A stretch of 64,000 nt of DNA, from assembly GCF_900109455.1 (NCBI RefSeq), contig NZ_FOAG01000016.1:1-64000 (forward strand), given 5' to 3'. Below are positions 38,839 to 51,057 of this stretch, piece by piece (the first letter of the stretch is position 1; each line of letters opens with the position of its first letter). Below the pieces are notes generated by a model. The model was not told the DNA's origin. It did not search any database and saw nothing but the letters and a program-made list of their open reading frames with translations. The DNA is from Roseovarius azorensis. GTDB lineage: Bacteria; Pseudomonadota; Alphaproteobacteria; Rhodobacterales; Rhodobacteraceae. The translations under genes and the position numbers were made by a program.

Positions 38839-40215
38839 TCAGATCCGCAGCCGCAGCATCACGCGCTGCGACCCGCGCTGCACCTCCAGCGCAAGGCTGC
38901 GACCGGCGTTGTTCAACGCGGTCACGGCGCTGGCGCTGTCCGGTGTCGCAACCCCGTTGACCGCGCGCAGGATATCGCCCGCCCGCAGACCCGCCCGCGC
39001 GCCATAAGGCCCCGGATCCTCGACGATCGTCCCCTCGGCCATCAGCGGCAGACGATACTGGTCGATCACCGCCGGGTTGACGGTCGACAGCGTCAGCCCC
39101 GGCAGCGCGGCGCGCGGGCCGGTCTCGACCGTCGCACGCGGTGGCTCGTCCGGGGCGGCGATCATCGGCACCTCGACCTGTGCCGCCTCGCCGTCACGCA
39201 GGCGGGTGATGACGGCGCTGTTGCCGATACCCGCCAGCGACATGCGATAGACCATCTCGGCGGGGCTGCCCACCGGCTGACCGCCCACCTGCGAGATCAC
39301 ATCGCCGGGTCGGATGTGACCGGCAAAACTGCTCATCGGATGCACCTGAGAAATCACGATCCCGTCGGGTCGCACAAGGCCCAGCCCCTCGGCCACATCT
39401 GGCGTCACCGGCTGACCGCCCAACCCCGCCCAGGGCCGCTCGAACGCGGTCTTGCCCGCCTGCGCCTGCGCCACGAACTGCGCCACCAGCGCCGAGGGAA
39501 TAGCAAAACCGATCCCGTTGGATCCACCAGAACGCGACAGGATAGCCGTGTTGATGCCGATCAGATCGCCATTCACATCAACCAGCGCGCCACCCGAATT
39601 GCCGGGATTGATTGGCGCGTCGGTCTGGATGAAGTAGCCGCGCGCATTGCCCATCGCGGTGCCCGACCGTGCAAGCCCCGAAACGATACCGCTGCTGACG
39701 GTCTGCCCCACGCCAAACGGATTGCCGATCGCCAGCACCAGTTCGCCCACCTGCACGCTGTCGCTGTCGCGCAGGTTCAATGCAGGCAGATCCGGCGCAT
39801 CCTCGATCTGCAACACCGCAAGATCGGCCTCTTCATCGCCCAAAAGAACCTTTGCCGCATATTCGCGCCGGTCGTTCAGAACCACGCGGATATCCGTGGC
39901 CTCACCCACCACGTGATAGTTCGACACCACGATACCATCCGCCGACAGGATCACGCCCGACCCGAGCGAATTCTGCACCTGCGGGCGACCAGCCCCGAAA
40001 TCGTTGAAGAACCGCTCAAAGAACGGATCCCCCCGGAACGGGCTACGCTGCGCCTCGACCACGCGGCGGGCATAGATATTTACCACCGCCGGGGCCGCCT
40101 GCCGCACCACGGGGGCAAAACCAAGCTGGATCTCGGATTGCGTCACCGGCACACGGGTCTCGGCCACGGCCGGACCCGCAAGCGCGATCAGGAACATACA
40201 GAGAATGCGGATCAA
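38839..40215 (-). CDS. Do-family periplasmic serine protease (Deg)
   Basis: 458 residues. A Sec signal (IRILCMFLIALAGPAVAET) ends at AVA, residue 18. The trypsin-like domain has H101 (VSNYHVVGE), D131 (EEADLAVLQI) and S207 (NPGNSGGAL). Two PDZ domains follow (GHIRPGDVISQVGGQPV; ARAGLRAGDILRAVNGVATP). It degrades misfolded envelope proteins. The start is TTG 40215, chosen because GGAGG lies 5 nt ahead and the signal peptide begins there. A longer frame to 40323 has no ribosome site. Confidence 0.9.
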   Translation of the reverse strand: MIRILCMFLIALAGPAVAETRVPVTQSEIQLGFAPVVRQAAPAVVNIYARRVVEAQRSPFRGDPFFERFFNDFGAGRPQVQNSLGSGVILSADGIVVSNYHVVGEATDIRVVLNDRREYAAKVLLGDEEADLAVLQIEDAPDLPALNLRDSDSVQVGELVLAIGNPFGVGQTVSSGIVSGLARSGTAMGNARGYFIQTDAPINPGNSGGALVDVNGDLIGINTAILSRSGGSNGIGFAIPSALVAQFVAQAQAGKTAFERPWAGLGGQPVTPDVAEGLGLVRPDGIVISQVHPMSSFAGHIRPGDVISQVGGQPVGSPAEMVYRMSLAGIGNSAVITRLRDGEAAQVEVPMIAAPDEPPRATVETGPRAALPGLTLSTVNPAVIDQYRLPLMAEGTIVEDPGPYGARAGLRAGDILRAVNGVATPDSASAVTALNNAGRSLALEVQRGSQRVMLRLRI

Positions 40216-40323
40216 TCTGGCCTCCACGCATCTTGACTGTCCGCCACAGGATATGCGGGGGCGGCACGGCCAATGCAAGCCTCCGCTGTTTCCTCCCAGC
40301 GGCAAGAACCCGATCCGCCACAT

Positions 40324-40353
40324 GCAAAGGCCCCCGCCGGTGAAGGCAGGGGC
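40324..40353 (-). terminator. terminator downstream of rplQ
   Basis: On the minus strand GCCCCTGCC - TTCACC - GGCGGGGGC forms a 9-bp stem (one G-U pair) followed by CTTT, starting 29 bp past the rplQ stop. It ends the alpha operon before the protease gene. Confidence 0.65.
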
Positions 40354-40381
40354 AAAACGTCAACCAACTGATGTGGTTGTA

Positions 40382-40804
40382 TTATTCTTCGTCAGCCATC
40401 TCTTCGGCGGCAAGGCGGGCACGATCGCCGGCGCCCTTGGCGTCGACATCGCGATCGACGAATTCGATGATTGCCATCGGCGCCATGTCGCCATAGCGGA
40501 ACCCGGCCTTGAGCACGCGGACATAACCGCCCTGACGCTCCGCGTAGCGGGGGCCGAGAACGTCGAACAGTTTGGTCACATGGGCATCCTGTTTCAGTTG
40601 TGCAGCAGCCTGACGGCGGGCGTGCAAATCGCCGCGCTTGCCCAATGTGATCAGTTTTTCAACGATCCGGCGCAGTTCCTTGGCCTTGGGCAGGGTGGTC
40701 TTGATCTGCTCATGTTCGATGAGCGAGCCGGCCATGTTCGCCCACAGTGCCTTGCGGTGCTCCTGGGTGCGATTGAGGCGGCGGTATCCTCTGGCGTGAC
40801 GCAT
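40382..40804 (-). CDS. rplQ: 50S ribosomal protein L17
   Basis: 140 residues. Large-subunit protein near the exit tunnel. The family core is complete: [40 protein letters not shown] and [20 protein letters not shown]. An acidic C-terminal tail (EMADEE) is typical of alphaproteobacteria. It is last in the rpsM-rpsK-rpoA-rplQ group, separated from rpoA by 139 bp that hold a palindromic repeat. Confidence 0.98.
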   Translation of the reverse strand: MRHARGYRRLNRTQEHRKALWANMAGSLIEHEQIKTTLPKAKELRRIVEKLITLGKRGDLHARRQAAAQLKQDAHVTKLFDVLGPRYAERQGGYVRVLKAGFRYGDMAPMAIIEFVDRDVDAKGAGDRARLAAEEMADEE

Positions 40805-40886
40805 TTTCTATCTCCTTCGCGTTTTGCTTTGTCCGGCGGTCCGATGCGTGTCGCACCGCTCTCCTTGGGGCGGGATTGCCCGGGGT

Positions 40887-40938
40887 GGTGGGTTGGCACC
40901 CACCCTACGTTCCTGCCGTAGGGTGGGTGAAACCCACC
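40887..40938. repeat. long imperfect palindrome between rpoA and rplQ
   Basis: GGTGGGTTGGCACCCACC followed by CTACG at 40887-40909 is answered by CGTAG followed by GGTGGGTGAAACCCACC at 40917-40938. The arms are reverse complements except in the centre of each, and each arm also folds on itself. GTAGGGTGGGTGAAACCCACC-type elements are known as dispersed REP-like repeats in proteobacteria. Confidence 0.75.
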
Positions 40939-40943
40939 ATGTC

Positions 40944-41960
40944 TCAAAAGGCGTCTTCGAATTTCTTGGCCAGATCCTCGATATTGTCGGGCGGCCAGTC
41001 TTCGACATCCATACCCAGATGCAGCCCCATTCCGCTGAGCACTTCCTTGATCTCGTTCAGCGACTTGCGACCAAAGTTCGGGGTGCGCAGCATCTCGGCT
41101 TCGGTTTTCTGGATCAGATCGCCGATATAGACGATATTGTCGTTCTTCAGACAGTTGGCCGAACGTACCGACAATTCCAGCTCGTCCACTTTCTTGAGCA
41201 GCAGCGGGTTGAACTCCAGCCCGTCATCGTCATCCTGACGGCTGGCCGATTCCGGCTCGTCGAAATTGACAAAGATCGACAGCTGATCCTGCAGGATGCG
41301 CGCAGCATAGGCTACGGCGTCATCCGGCGTCAGCGAACCGTCGGTCTCGATCTTCATGGTCAGCTTGTCATAGTCCAGAACCTGTCCCTCGCGGGTTGGT
41401 TGCACGTCATAGCTGACCTTGGTGATCGGCGAATAGATCGCGTCAATCGGGATAAGGCCGATGGGCGCATCCTCGGGCCGGTTGCGGTCGGCCGAAACAT
41501 AGCCCTTGCCGGTATTCACGGTCAGTTCCATGAACAGATCGGCGCCCTCGTCCAGATGGCAGATTACGTGATCCTTGTTCAGGATCTCGATGCCCGCGCT
41601 GTCCGAAATATCACCGGCTGTCACGACACCCGGTCCCTTGGCGTTGACTGACAGGCGCTTGGGACCGTCCACTTCCATGCGGATCGCGACACCCTTGAGG
41701 TTCAGGACGATGTCGGTGACATCCTCGCGCACCCCGGCAACCGATGAAAATTCGTGCAGCACATTGTCGATCTGCACTGCGGTGATGGCTGCACCCTGCA
41801 ACGACGACAACAGCACGCGGCGCAGCGCGTTGCCCAGCGTCAGACCAAAGCCGCGCTCCAGCGGCTCGGCGATCACCACGGCCTGACGCAGCGGGTCATT
41901 GCCCGGTTTAACGTCAAGCTGCGTCGGCTTGATCAGTTCAGCCCAGTTCTTGTGGATCAT
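40944..41960 (-). CDS. rpoA: RNA polymerase alpha subunit RpoA
   Basis: 338 residues. Alpha dimer nucleates polymerase assembly. The N-terminal domain shows [20 protein letters not shown] and [20 protein letters not shown]. The linker ([10 protein letters not shown]) leads to the C-terminal DNA- and activator-binding domain ([39 protein letters not shown]). ATG 41960 ([12 protein letters not shown]) is the family start; a longer upstream frame is not credible. Confidence 0.98.
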   Translation of the reverse strand: MIHKNWAELIKPTQLDVKPGNDPLRQAVVIAEPLERGFGLTLGNALRRVLLSSLQGAAITAVQIDNVLHEFSSVAGVREDVTDIVLNLKGVAIRMEVDGPKRLSVNAKGPGVVTAGDISDSAGIEILNKDHVICHLDEGADLFMELTVNTGKGYVSADRNRPEDAPIGLIPIDAIYSPITKVSYDVQPTREGQVLDYDKLTMKIETDGSLTPDDAVAYAARILQDQLSIFVNFDEPESASRQDDDDGLEFNPLLLKKVDELELSVRSANCLKNDNIVYIGDLIQKTEAEMLRTPNFGRKSLNEIKEVLSGMGLHLGMDVEDWPPDNIEDLAKKFEDAF

Positions 41961-42031
41961 GCGTCCCTCCATTCCAGTTCTGTCCCCATGTCCAAAGGTC
42001 CAGAACGCCCGAGGATGTAAAATGACGAAAG

Positions 42032-42057
42032 GGGACCGCACGAAAATGCGCGGTCCC
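42032..42057 (-). terminator. hairpin in rpsK-rpoA gap (attenuator or processing site)
   Basis: On the minus strand GGGACCGC - GCATTTTCGT - GCGGTCCC is a perfect 8-bp stem followed by CTTTCGTC. It starts 19 bp after the rpsK stop. There is no strong T-run, so it may be a processing or pausing site rather than a full stop. Confidence 0.5.
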
Positions 42058-42075
42058 GCTTGGATTTCTGCCGGA

Positions 42076-42465
42076 TCAAACCCGACGACGTTTCGGCGGG
42101 CGGCAGCCGTTATGCGCCATCGGCGTCACGTCACGGATCGAGGTGATGTTGAACCCGACCGCCGCCAGCGCGCGCAGCGCCGATTCGCGACCCGAGCCGG
42201 GGCCCTGCACCTCGACCTCAAGCGAGCGCATGCCATGTTCCTGCGCCTTGCGGCCCGCATCCTCTGCGGCCATCTGCGCGGCATAGGGCGTGGATTTGCG
42301 CGATCCCTTGAACCCCATGGTCCCGGCCGAGGACCAGGCAATCGCATTGCCCTGCACGTCCGAGATCAGGATCTTGGTGTTGTTGAAGGACGAGTTAACA
42401 TGAGCAACGCCGGTGGCGATGTTCTTGGAAACCTTTTTCTTGGTGCGTTTTGTATCGCGTGCCAT
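42076..42465 (-). CDS. rpsK: 30S ribosomal protein S11
   Basis: 129 residues. Platform protein of the small subunit that lines the mRNA exit. Complete family sequence: [51 protein letters not shown] and the terminal [11 protein letters not shown]. It lies 15 bp after rpsM. Confidence 0.98.
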   Translation of the reverse strand: MARDTKRTKKKVSKNIATGVAHVNSSFNNTKILISDVQGNAIAWSSAGTMGFKGSRKSTPYAAQMAAEDAGRKAQEHGMRSLEVEVQGPGSGRESALRALAAVGFNITSIRDVTPMAHNGCRPPKRRRV

Positions 42466-42480
42466 ATCTGCTGCCCTCCC

Positions 42481-42849
42481 TTATTTCTTCTTGCCGGCAA
42501 TGGCCTTTGCGGGGCCTTTGCGGGTGCGGGCATTGGTATGGGTGCGCTGACCGCGCACCGGCAGGTTGCGGCGGTGACGCAGACCGCGATAGCAACCCAG
42601 ATCCATCAGTCGCTTGATGTTCATCTGGGTGTCGCGCCGCAGGTCGCCTTCGACGGTGTAATTCGCGTCGATATGTTCGCGCAGGGCCAGCGCCTCGGCA
42701 TCCGACAGCTCGTTGACGCGACGCGATGCGTCGATGTTCACGGCTTCACAGATGGCCTTGGCCGAGGCATGGCCGATTCCGGTGATATAGGTGAGGGCGA
42801 TGGGTACCCGTTTGTTGGTCGGGATATTGACGCCGGCGATACGTGCCAA
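42481..42849 (-). CDS. rpsM: 30S ribosomal protein S13
   Basis: 122 residues. Small-subunit head protein contacting the A and P sites. The sequence begins [15 protein letters not shown], with [20 protein letters not shown], the linker [20 protein letters not shown] and a basic tail ([14 protein letters not shown]). The start is TTG 42849, preceded by AAGGAAA; longer frames upstream do not fit the family start. Confidence 0.97.
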   Translation of the reverse strand: MARIAGVNIPTNKRVPIALTYITGIGHASAKAICEAVNIDASRRVNELSDAEALALREHIDANYTVEGDLRRDTQMNIKRLMDLGCYRGLRHRRNLPVRGQRTHTNARTRKGPAKAIAGKKK

Positions 42850-43008
42850 GTGCAGTTTCCTTTTCGTTGCGGTTCCGTAGCACCAGAACCTTTTTTCACA
42901 ACGCAAGCCCGAGGCGCTATCGCTCCGGGCCGCAGCTGAATTCGGATTATCGATTCACGTCCCGGATGCGCACCCGGAAGAGAATCAATCTCATGGTCGA
43001 GATAGGGC

Positions 43009-43037
43009 TGGTTATGGGGAAATCAAAGGGGCGTCAA
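43009..43037 (-). promoter_or_regulatory. candidate promoter for rpsM-rpsK-rpoA-rplQ
   Basis: On the minus strand TTGACG (43037-43032) and TAACCA (43014-43009) are separated by 17 bp in the 199-bp adk-rpsM gap. The -35 is close to consensus and the -10 weak. It overlaps the adk hairpin, so only one of the two readings may be right. Confidence 0.4.
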
Positions 43038-43042
43038 GCCCC
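43020..43042 (-). terminator. hairpin just after adk
   Basis: On the minus strand GGGGC - TTGAC - GCCCC is followed by TTTGATTT, 6 bp past the adk stop. A short but T-followed stem, possibly a leaky terminator separating adk from rpsM. Confidence 0.45.
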
Positions 43043-43048
43043 CCACCT

Positions 43049-43693
43049 CTATTTGTCCAACGCCTCTGCAATCGCCGCCTTTACCGCGTCTATATCGCCC
43101 AGCCCATCGACCGAGAAGAGCTGGCCATGCGCATAGTAATAGCCGATCAGCGGCGAGGTTTTCTTGTAATATTCCATCAGTCGATTGCGCAGCGATTCCT
43201 CGTTGTCATCCGCCCGGCGCCTGACCTCGGTGCTGCCGCATCTGGCACATTTGCCGTCCGCGGGCCAGGGCTTGGTGATGTCGTTGTAGACTTCACCACA
43301 GCCGCCACAGGTCGAACGCGCGGTGATGCGGCTGACCAGAGCCTCGTCATCGACGCGCAATTCGATCACCGCGTCCAGCGTCTGTTCCTGCTCTTCCAGC
43401 AGATCGGCCAGCGCATCGGCCTGTGCCAGCGTGCGCGGAAACCCGTCAAAGATAAAACCGCCACGCCGGTCACCCTGCAACTTCTCGCGGATCAGACCGA
43501 TCACGATCTCGTCGGTCACCAGATCGCCACGCGCCATCACCCCGGCCACGACGCGCCCCATTTCCGATCCGCTGTCCTTGGCCTCGCGCAACATGTCGCC
43601 GGTGCTGAGCTGGATCATGTCGCGGGTTTCGACCAGATGATGCGCCTGCGTACCCTTTCCCGCCCCCGGCGGCCCCAGTAGTATGATATTCAT
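43049..43693 (-). CDS. adk: adenylate kinase
   Basis: 214 residues. It equilibrates ATP, ADP and AMP. P-loop GPPGAGKGT starts at residue 7; AMP region [24 protein letters not shown]. The LID domain carries two C-x2-C pairs (CGGC ... CARC) and so binds zinc, the common form in Rhodobacteraceae. It overlaps the secY stop by 4 bases (ATGA), so the two are translationally coupled. Confidence 0.97.
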   Translation of the reverse strand: MNIILLGPPGAGKGTQAHHLVETRDMIQLSTGDMLREAKDSGSEMGRVVAGVMARGDLVTDEIVIGLIREKLQGDRRGGFIFDGFPRTLAQADALADLLEEQEQTLDAVIELRVDDEALVSRITARSTCGGCGEVYNDITKPWPADGKCARCGSTEVRRRADDNEESLRNRLMEYYKKTSPLIGYYYAHGQLFSVDGLGDIDAVKAAIAEALDK

Positions 43694-45054
43694 CGGCGCG
43701 CTGCCCCCCCTCTGCGCGTGCGTTTCTTGCCCTTGCCGCTCAACTGCGACTTCTCGATCAGCCCCTCATACTGATGCGCCAGCAGATGCGACTGAACCTG
43801 CTGGATCGTGTCCATGGTCACCGAGACCACGATCAGCACCGAGGTACCGCCGAAATAGAACGGAATGGCGAACTGATCGCGCAGGATTTCCGGCAGCAGC
43901 ATGACCGCCACCAGATAGGCAGAACCTAGCACCAGAATGCGGTTGACCACGTAGTCAAGATATTCCGCCGTGCGCTTGCCTGGCCGAATGCCAGGCACAA
44001 AACCGTTCTGGTTCTTCAGGTTCTCGGCCACGTCATCGGTCTTGAACGACACGTTGAACGTGTAAAAATACGTGAAGAACACGATCATCACGGTAAAGAA
44101 CAGCAGATAGAGCGGTTGACCGGGGCCGAAATAGGCCATGATCGCGGACATCACCGGGCTGGCGTGATTGCCCGAAAACGTGCTCACCGTGGCCGGCAGC
44201 AAGAGCAGCGAGGAGGCAAAGATCGCCGGTATCACGCCCGCCGGGTTGACCTTGACCGGCAGGTGGCTGCTACCGCCGTCATAGACCTTCATGCCCACTT
44301 GGCGGCGCGGATACTGGATGTGGATCTTGCGAAGGCTGCGTTCCATGAAGACCACGAAGCCGATCACCACCACCACCATCACCATCACCCCGATGATCAC
44401 CGCCGGGCTGATCGCACCGGATCGGCCAGAAGCAAAGAACTGCGCCAGGGCGGCGGGCACCTCGGCGATGATGCCGACAAAGATGATCAGCGAAATCCCG
44501 TTGCCGATGCCGCGCGCCGTGATCTGCTCGCCCAGCCACATCAGGAACATGGTGCCGCCCACAAGCGTGATCATGCAGGACGCGATAAAGAATGCGCCGG
44601 GCGTGGTCACGATATCGCCCGCCTGCAGACTGACCGCCAGACCATAGGACTGCAGCGTCGCCAGGAACACCGTGCCATAGCGGGTATACTGGTTGATCTT
44701 CTTGCGCCCCTGTTCGCCCTCTTTCTTGAGTTGTTCGAGCGCGGGCACCATCGCGGTCAGCAACTGCACGATGATCGAGGCCGAAATATAAGGCATGATC
44801 CCCAGGGCAAAGATGCCCATCCGCCCGAGCGCGCCGCCGGTGAACATGCTGAGCATCCCGCCGATACTGGCCTGCGCGCCCTCCATGAATTCGCGCAGCG
44901 CCACGCCGTCGATACCGGGCACCGGAATGAAAGTACCCAGCCGGTAGACGATCAGCAAACCCAGCGTGAACAGGATACGTTTGCGAAGATCGGTGGCCTT
45001 ACCCAGCGCCGACCAGCTTGTATTGGCGGCCATTTGCTCTGCTGCAGATACCAT
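43690..45054 (-). CDS. secY: protein translocase subunit SecY
   Basis: 454 residues, ten membrane spans. Channel subunit of the SecYEG translocon. Family markers: [60 protein letters not shown] and [13 protein letters not shown]. The C-terminus is basic ([15 protein letters not shown]). It lies 111 bp after rplO with a strong stem-loop ahead of its start. Partner gene secE also lies in this window. Confidence 0.98.
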   Translation of the reverse strand: MVSAAEQMAANTSWSALGKATDLRKRILFTLGLLIVYRLGTFIPVPGIDGVALREFMEGAQASIGGMLSMFTGGALGRMGIFALGIMPYISASIIVQLLTAMVPALEQLKKEGEQGRKKINQYTRYGTVFLATLQSYGLAVSLQAGDIVTTPGAFFIASCMITLVGGTMFLMWLGEQITARGIGNGISLIIFVGIIAEVPAALAQFFASGRSGAISPAVIIGVMVMVVVVIGFVVFMERSLRKIHIQYPRRQVGMKVYDGGSSHLPVKVNPAGVIPAIFASSLLLLPATVSTFSGNHASPVMSAIMAYFGPGQPLYLLFFTVMIVFFTYFYTFNVSFKTDDVAENLKNQNGFVPGIRPGKRTAEYLDYVVNRILVLGSAYLVAVMLLPEILRDQFAIPFYFGGTSVLIVVSVTMDTIQQVQSHLLAHQYEGLIEKSQLSGKGKKRTRRGGAARR

Positions 45055-45077
45055 TGGCGGGTCTCTTTCATGTATGA

Positions 45078-45113
45078 ACGCCGCCTCGGGCTGTTTTCCA
45101 GCTCAGGCGGCGT
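45078..45113 (-). promoter_or_regulatory. RNA stem-loop in rplO-secY gap
   Basis: ACGCCGCCT and AGGCGGCGT form a perfect 9-bp outer stem (45113-45105 with 45086-45078), with an inner GCTG/CAGC stem at 45102-45099 and 45093-45090 closing a 5-nt loop. It ends 24 nt ahead of the secY ATG and has no T-run, so translational control or RNA processing is more likely than termination. Confidence 0.55.
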
Positions 45114-45165
45114 CAAGGGAAAACTCGAAGCATATGTAAGCGGCACAGAGGCCGCTCACAACCTC

Positions 45166-45639
45166 TTATTCGGCCACCTGCGCGGTTGTGACCGTCAGGC
45201 TGCCGCCCGCCTTCTCCACCGCTTCGATGGCGGCGCGCGAGGCGCCGGTCACGGCAATGTCGAGCTTGGCGGTGACATCACCCTTGGCCAGGACCCGGAT
45301 ACCGTCCAGTTTGCGGCGCACCAGGCCCGAGGCCACCAGCGCGTCCTCGGTGATCGCGGCCGAGGCGTCGAGTTTCTTGGCGTCGACGAATTTCTGGATC
45401 AGGCCAAGGTTGATCACCGCATACGACTTGCGGTTCGGCTTGGTAAAGCCACGCTTGGGCAGACGCTGATAGAGCGGCATCTGGCCGCCCTCATAGCCGC
45501 CGATGGCCACGCCCGAACGGGATTTCTGGCCCTTGACGCCACGCCCGGCGGTTTTGCCCATGCCGGAACCGGGACCACGGCCAACGCGTTTCTTGCGCTT
45601 GGTCGCACCGGGATTGTCGTGCAGTTCATGCAGTTTCAT
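45166..45639 (-). CDS. rplO: 50S ribosomal protein L15
   Basis: 157 residues. Assembly protein of the large subunit. The start [20 protein letters not shown] and the glycine-rich RNA-binding part ([39 protein letters not shown]) fit the family. ATG 45639 follows AGAGGAGAAG. The usual upstream neighbour rpmD is missing: an isomerase gene and a promoter-like sequence stand there instead. Confidence 0.97.
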   Translation of the reverse strand: MKLHELHDNPGATKRKKRVGRGPGSGMGKTAGRGVKGQKSRSGVAIGGYEGGQMPLYQRLPKRGFTKPNRKSYAVINLGLIQKFVDAKKLDASAAITEDALVASGLVRRKLDGIRVLAKGDVTAKLDIAVTGASRAAIEAVEKAGGSLTVTTAQVAE

Positions 45640-45732
45640 TGTCGCTTCTCCTCTTGCCGGATGCGGCCCCCAGCGACGGGAGCGGCCGAACGCGGCGTGT
45701 CTGGTTGAGTCGGGCCACATGGCCACCGGGGG

Positions 45733-45761
45733 CGTATAGACGCCCGACGCGTCGGGATCAA
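45733..45761 (-). promoter_or_regulatory. candidate promoter for rplO-secY-adk
   Basis: On the minus strand TTGATC (45761-45756) and TATACG (45738-45733) are separated by 17 bp. It lies directly past the isomerase stop and about 95 bp ahead of the rplO ATG. A local promoter is needed if this operon has lost its normal upstream part. Confidence 0.5.
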
Positions 45762-45772
45762 GGGCCAAGCGA

Positions 45773-46411
45773 TCAGCCCACCAGCGGGTTGCGCCAGCCG
45801 GACGGCGAGAAGGGGCACATCAACGCTCGCTCCACGAGATCGAGCCGGTCCTGCCCATAGAACGGATCGCCCCCGACGAAATAGGTGGGCGAGCCAAAGA
45901 CCGACCGCGCGATCGCCTCGGCGGTATTGGCGTCGTGGATGGCCTGCACCGGCCCCGACATCGCCGCAGCCAGCAGCCCACCGGGATCAATCCCGCAGCC
46001 CGCGATCAGCGGCGCGAGGGTGGCGGGGTCGGCGATATCCGCACCGTCCCGCCAATGCGCGCCGAGGATGGCATGGGCCAGCGCATCCGCCCCCCGCCCC
46101 GCCTCTTGTGCCGCGATGATCACCCCATTGGGCAGCGTGAGCGAATTGTCGTGATGCGTCGGGCGGTGGCGGATCACCTCGACTCCGCGAAACTCGGCCC
46201 AATGCTCGATATCGCGGCCAAAGAAATAATCCACATGCGCCTGCGTGCGACCGGCAAAGGACAGGCCACCCACCGCCTCGACCACCGGCGACAGGTATAT
46301 CGGCTTGTGAACCAGCCGCGCGCCATGCGCGGCGCAGATCTCCATCAGACGCGCAGAGCCCAGCCAGGCAAAGGCGGAATGGGCGGAATAGAAATACTCG
46401 ATATCGGTCAT
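45773..46411 (-). CDS. 2-hydroxychromene-2-carboxylate isomerase family (DsbA/GST-kappa fold)
   Basis: 212 residues. Thioredoxin-fold protein: [20 protein letters not shown] replaces the DsbA CxxC by SAHSAF, as in glutathione-dependent isomerases. Further motifs are [34 protein letters not shown] and the C-terminal [20 protein letters not shown]. In naphthalene degraders the family isomerises hydroxychromene carboxylate, but the substrate here is unknown. It sits alone between rpoC and rplO, an unexpected place inside the ribosomal block. Confidence 0.85.
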   Translation of the reverse strand: MTDIEYFYSAHSAFAWLGSARLMEICAAHGARLVHKPIYLSPVVEAVGGLSFAGRTQAHVDYFFGRDIEHWAEFRGVEVIRHRPTHHDNSLTLPNGVIIAAQEAGRGADALAHAILGAHWRDGADIADPATLAPLIAGCGIDPGGLLAAAMSGPVQAIHDANTAEAIARSVFGSPTYFVGGDPFYGQDRLDLVERALMCPFSPSGWRNPLVG

Positions 46412-46717
46412 GTCCCGAACCTAATGCGCCCGGCGCCCGTCCCGCAAGCGCCCCCTCACCCCCGCACAGACGGTGTTCTCGTGACACGACACGCCGGCCA
46501 CCTGTAGTGATCCGTCGTCGCCCCCGCGCAGGCCGGGATCAGACTGCCGGCGAAGGTAGCAGGCGCTGAAATCCACCCCGTCTTCACGCTACGTTCAGGG
46601 AACGGAATCGCAGCGGGAACATTTCCCGGGCTTTCGGGGGCTGCTCCGGGGGGCAGGATTTCTCCACGCTTTGAGGCCCCACCATCGGCGGGGCCTTTCA
46701 ATCCGTCATGCTGGGGA
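46412..46717. other. non-coding gap between isomerase gene and rpoC
   Basis: 306 bp with no credible gene. It holds a degenerate REP-like sequence around 46514-46540 (CGCCCCCGCGCAGGCCGGG) and the rpoC terminator-like stem at 46675-46695. rpsL, normally downstream of rpoC, is not here. Confidence 0.6.
46675..46695 (-). terminator. hairpin after rpoC
   Basis: On the minus strand GGCCCCGCC - GAT - GGTGGGGCC forms a 9-bp stem with one G-U pair, 22 bp past the rpoC stop. It is stable but lacks a T-run. Confidence 0.45.
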
Positions 46718-50965
<4,248 letters not shown>

Positions 50966-50997
50966 TTTCAAATCCTTAGAGGCTGGCGGTGGAGGAT

Positions 50998-51050
50998 GCC
51001 GGGCCAAAGCCCGGCCTACCGAGTTGGCGCATGCCGGGCTTTGGCCCGGC
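50998..51050. repeat. REP-like inverted pair between rpoB and rpoC
   Basis: Two 18-base units, GCCGGGCCAAAGCCCGGC (50998-51015) and GCCGGGCTTTGGCCCGGC (51033-51050), are exact reverse complements. Each also folds alone. Spacer of 17 bp. This is the layout of a paired REP (BIME-like) element, placed in the 92-bp rpoB-rpoC gap. Confidence 0.8.
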
Positions 51051-51057
51051 GTTGCGC

